This document shows positions 7,201-7,356 of a stretch of DNA of 7,356 nt, piece after piece. The stretch is from Lachnoclostridium sp. UBA7482. GTDB lineage: Bacteria > Bacillota > Clostridia > Lachnospirales > Lachnospiraceae. Made by a program: the position numbers and the translations under genes. The notes beneath the pieces are model-generated. The model had not been told where the DNA came from, made no database searches, and saw nothing but the letters and a program-made list of their open reading frames with translations. The stretch is from positions 18,304-25,659 of the forward strand of contig DLOO01000035.1 of NCBI GenBank assembly GCA_002479645.1. Reading direction: 5' to 3'. Within the stretch, counting starts at the first letter, position 1. Each line of letters opens with the position of its first letter.

Positions 7201-7356
7201 GGAAATCGTGAGCGCTTCGGAAGGAGAAGCAGACGAGACAATGAAGGAACAGCTCCGAAAGTATACGGATTACCGGTATGAATATGAAGCTTGTGAGAAT
7301 AACCCGGTTAAGCTGTCGGTTTCGGATTTGAAGATGTCGGCTATGGCGGATGAAGT
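4280..7356 (+). CDS. addA: AddA subunit of AddAB helicase-nuclease (3' end off window)
   Basis: The frame is open from ATG 4280 to the right edge, giving 1025 codons of a protein that is normally about 1200-1250 residues. AddA is the ATP-driven 3'-5' SF1A helicase motor of AddAB and carries a second, C-terminal RecB-type nuclease. Helicase motifs read in order: Q-motif region FTEEQ at 6-10; Walker A SAAAGSGKT at 24-32 with K31; motif Ia VTFTRNAAAQM at 58-68; TIDSFC further on; Walker B IDEYQDS with D398-E399; motif III GDVKQSIYKFR at 428-438; motif IV NFRS at 467-470; motif V IHASKGLEFP at 794-803; motif VI YTAMTRAK at 869-876 with R874. The last visible residues, LSVSDLKMS, mark the approach to the nuclease domain, whose catalytic residues lie beyond the window. 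Motif Ia reads TFTRNAAAQM rather than the common TFTNAAAAEM, a mild variation. The gene is co-transcribed with addB. Confidence 0.97.
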   Translation, partial: MAAIQFTEEQSSVIRHGTCNLLVSAAAGSGKTAVLVQRIMELVLDGPKKTDIDRILVVTFTRNAAAQMKERIMQALEKRMEETPEDSRLLRQSVLIHQANITTIDSFCQSVVKTYFHKLDIDPAFRIGDDTERELLWEQAVSEVLEEAHEAGSPDFWNLAEGYGGRDSDNGVAELITKLNGFADSEGWPEEWLRNSTAYLRDGAEHTNGVFFATALQQAKSRLESLLGTTKQMLAVCMEPDGPANYAAAVADDESIIKLCLKQETYQGMYEALAGVSYTGLKKNGRNVSPAKQERVKALREIVKGTIGSVKEKLFFQPIEQMQEDMALALKPMEMLAELTIRTRERYRELLGKNNVLGFGEIEHLALQVLVEKDENGKIRFTDVARSYAEQFDEIMIDEYQDSNLVQDLILRSVSKEGEGGANLFAVGDVKQSIYKFRMARPELFLEKYHTYEESGEVNCRIDLARNFRSREKVLSSINMVFEKIMTKDLGGIVYDEKAALYPGARYLQEITEEQAITELILLDRDQAEDTEEETENVSDTRLYVQAIIDRIRQLLHPDSGYMIQEGGKVRPINPGDIVILVRSLNGIAGPLLEEMLQQGMEACIATVEGYFTTTEVQTVLQLLRILDNPLQDIPMAAVLKSPMGGFADEDLAKLHIIGRRSAAKEYQPYLYEVMRRLADAETYDDARLRGKCREFLAMYDELFARKQILSVSELLEEIYRTTGYLMYCQAMPGGDVRKNHLEALCRKAGDFRGFAYTGLCDFVAYIDRMISYKVKVEDGSPADSGRSVRIMTIHASKGLEFPVVILPDLQRNFNLSDAGEAVVFHEVLGVGPTAYDVEGRTMADTLAKTVIAGEVCKDSLSEELRILYTAMTRAKEKLILFGSVNRFEKKIDSFMAAAQAAGEGAMSFGDLYRSRCCLNWILPAVIAGEKITRNEMLELWQDGGSRMGREYRIIYRKKAELSAQAALARAVKQEIVSASEGEADETMKEQLRKYTDYRYEYEACENNPVKLSVSDLKMSAMADE

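Overview
The window reads as a Firmicutes/Clostridia chromosome fragment, most likely of the Lachnospiraceae type. This rests on AddB/AddA (rather than RecBCD) as the DNA end-processing enzyme, strong AAGGAGG ribosome binding sites, moderate GC, and a Firmicutes-like 6S RNA end. The lineage is inferred from protein style and gene content, not from a database match.

Layout: (1) Bases 1 to about 88 look like the 3' part of a 6S RNA gene whose 5' part lies off the left edge. A strong hairpin terminator at 92-138 follows and can work in both directions. (2) Bases 141-320 hold a small tandem cluster of about 33-nt hairpin repeats separated by conserved 10-11 nt AT-rich spacers. There are two intact copies, one copy split in two, a third intact copy inside the split one, and one truncated copy. 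(3) A minus-strand gene at 329-772 encodes a 147-residue membrane-anchored protein of unknown function. It converges on the 6S RNA, with the repeats in its probable 3' untranslated region. (4) A 111-bp divergent intergenic region lies at 773-883. (5) addB (884-4264, complete) and addA (4280 to the right edge, missing its C-terminal nuclease end) form a tight operon. The addA Shine-Dalgarno begins on the last base of the addB stop codon.

AddA and AddB together form the AddAB helicase-nuclease. It resects double-strand breaks to a recombination hot-spot (Chi) and prepares 3' single-stranded tails for RecA. The visible catalytic features are intact: the AddB Walker A, its four iron-sulfur cysteines and its nuclease residues, and the AddA SF1 helicase motifs. 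Most of the window is therefore ordinary housekeeping DNA. The part that ordinary annotation does not explain is the hairpin-repeat cluster, where base-paired positions change together and one copy is nested in another. I see no evidence of a new defence or mobile system.
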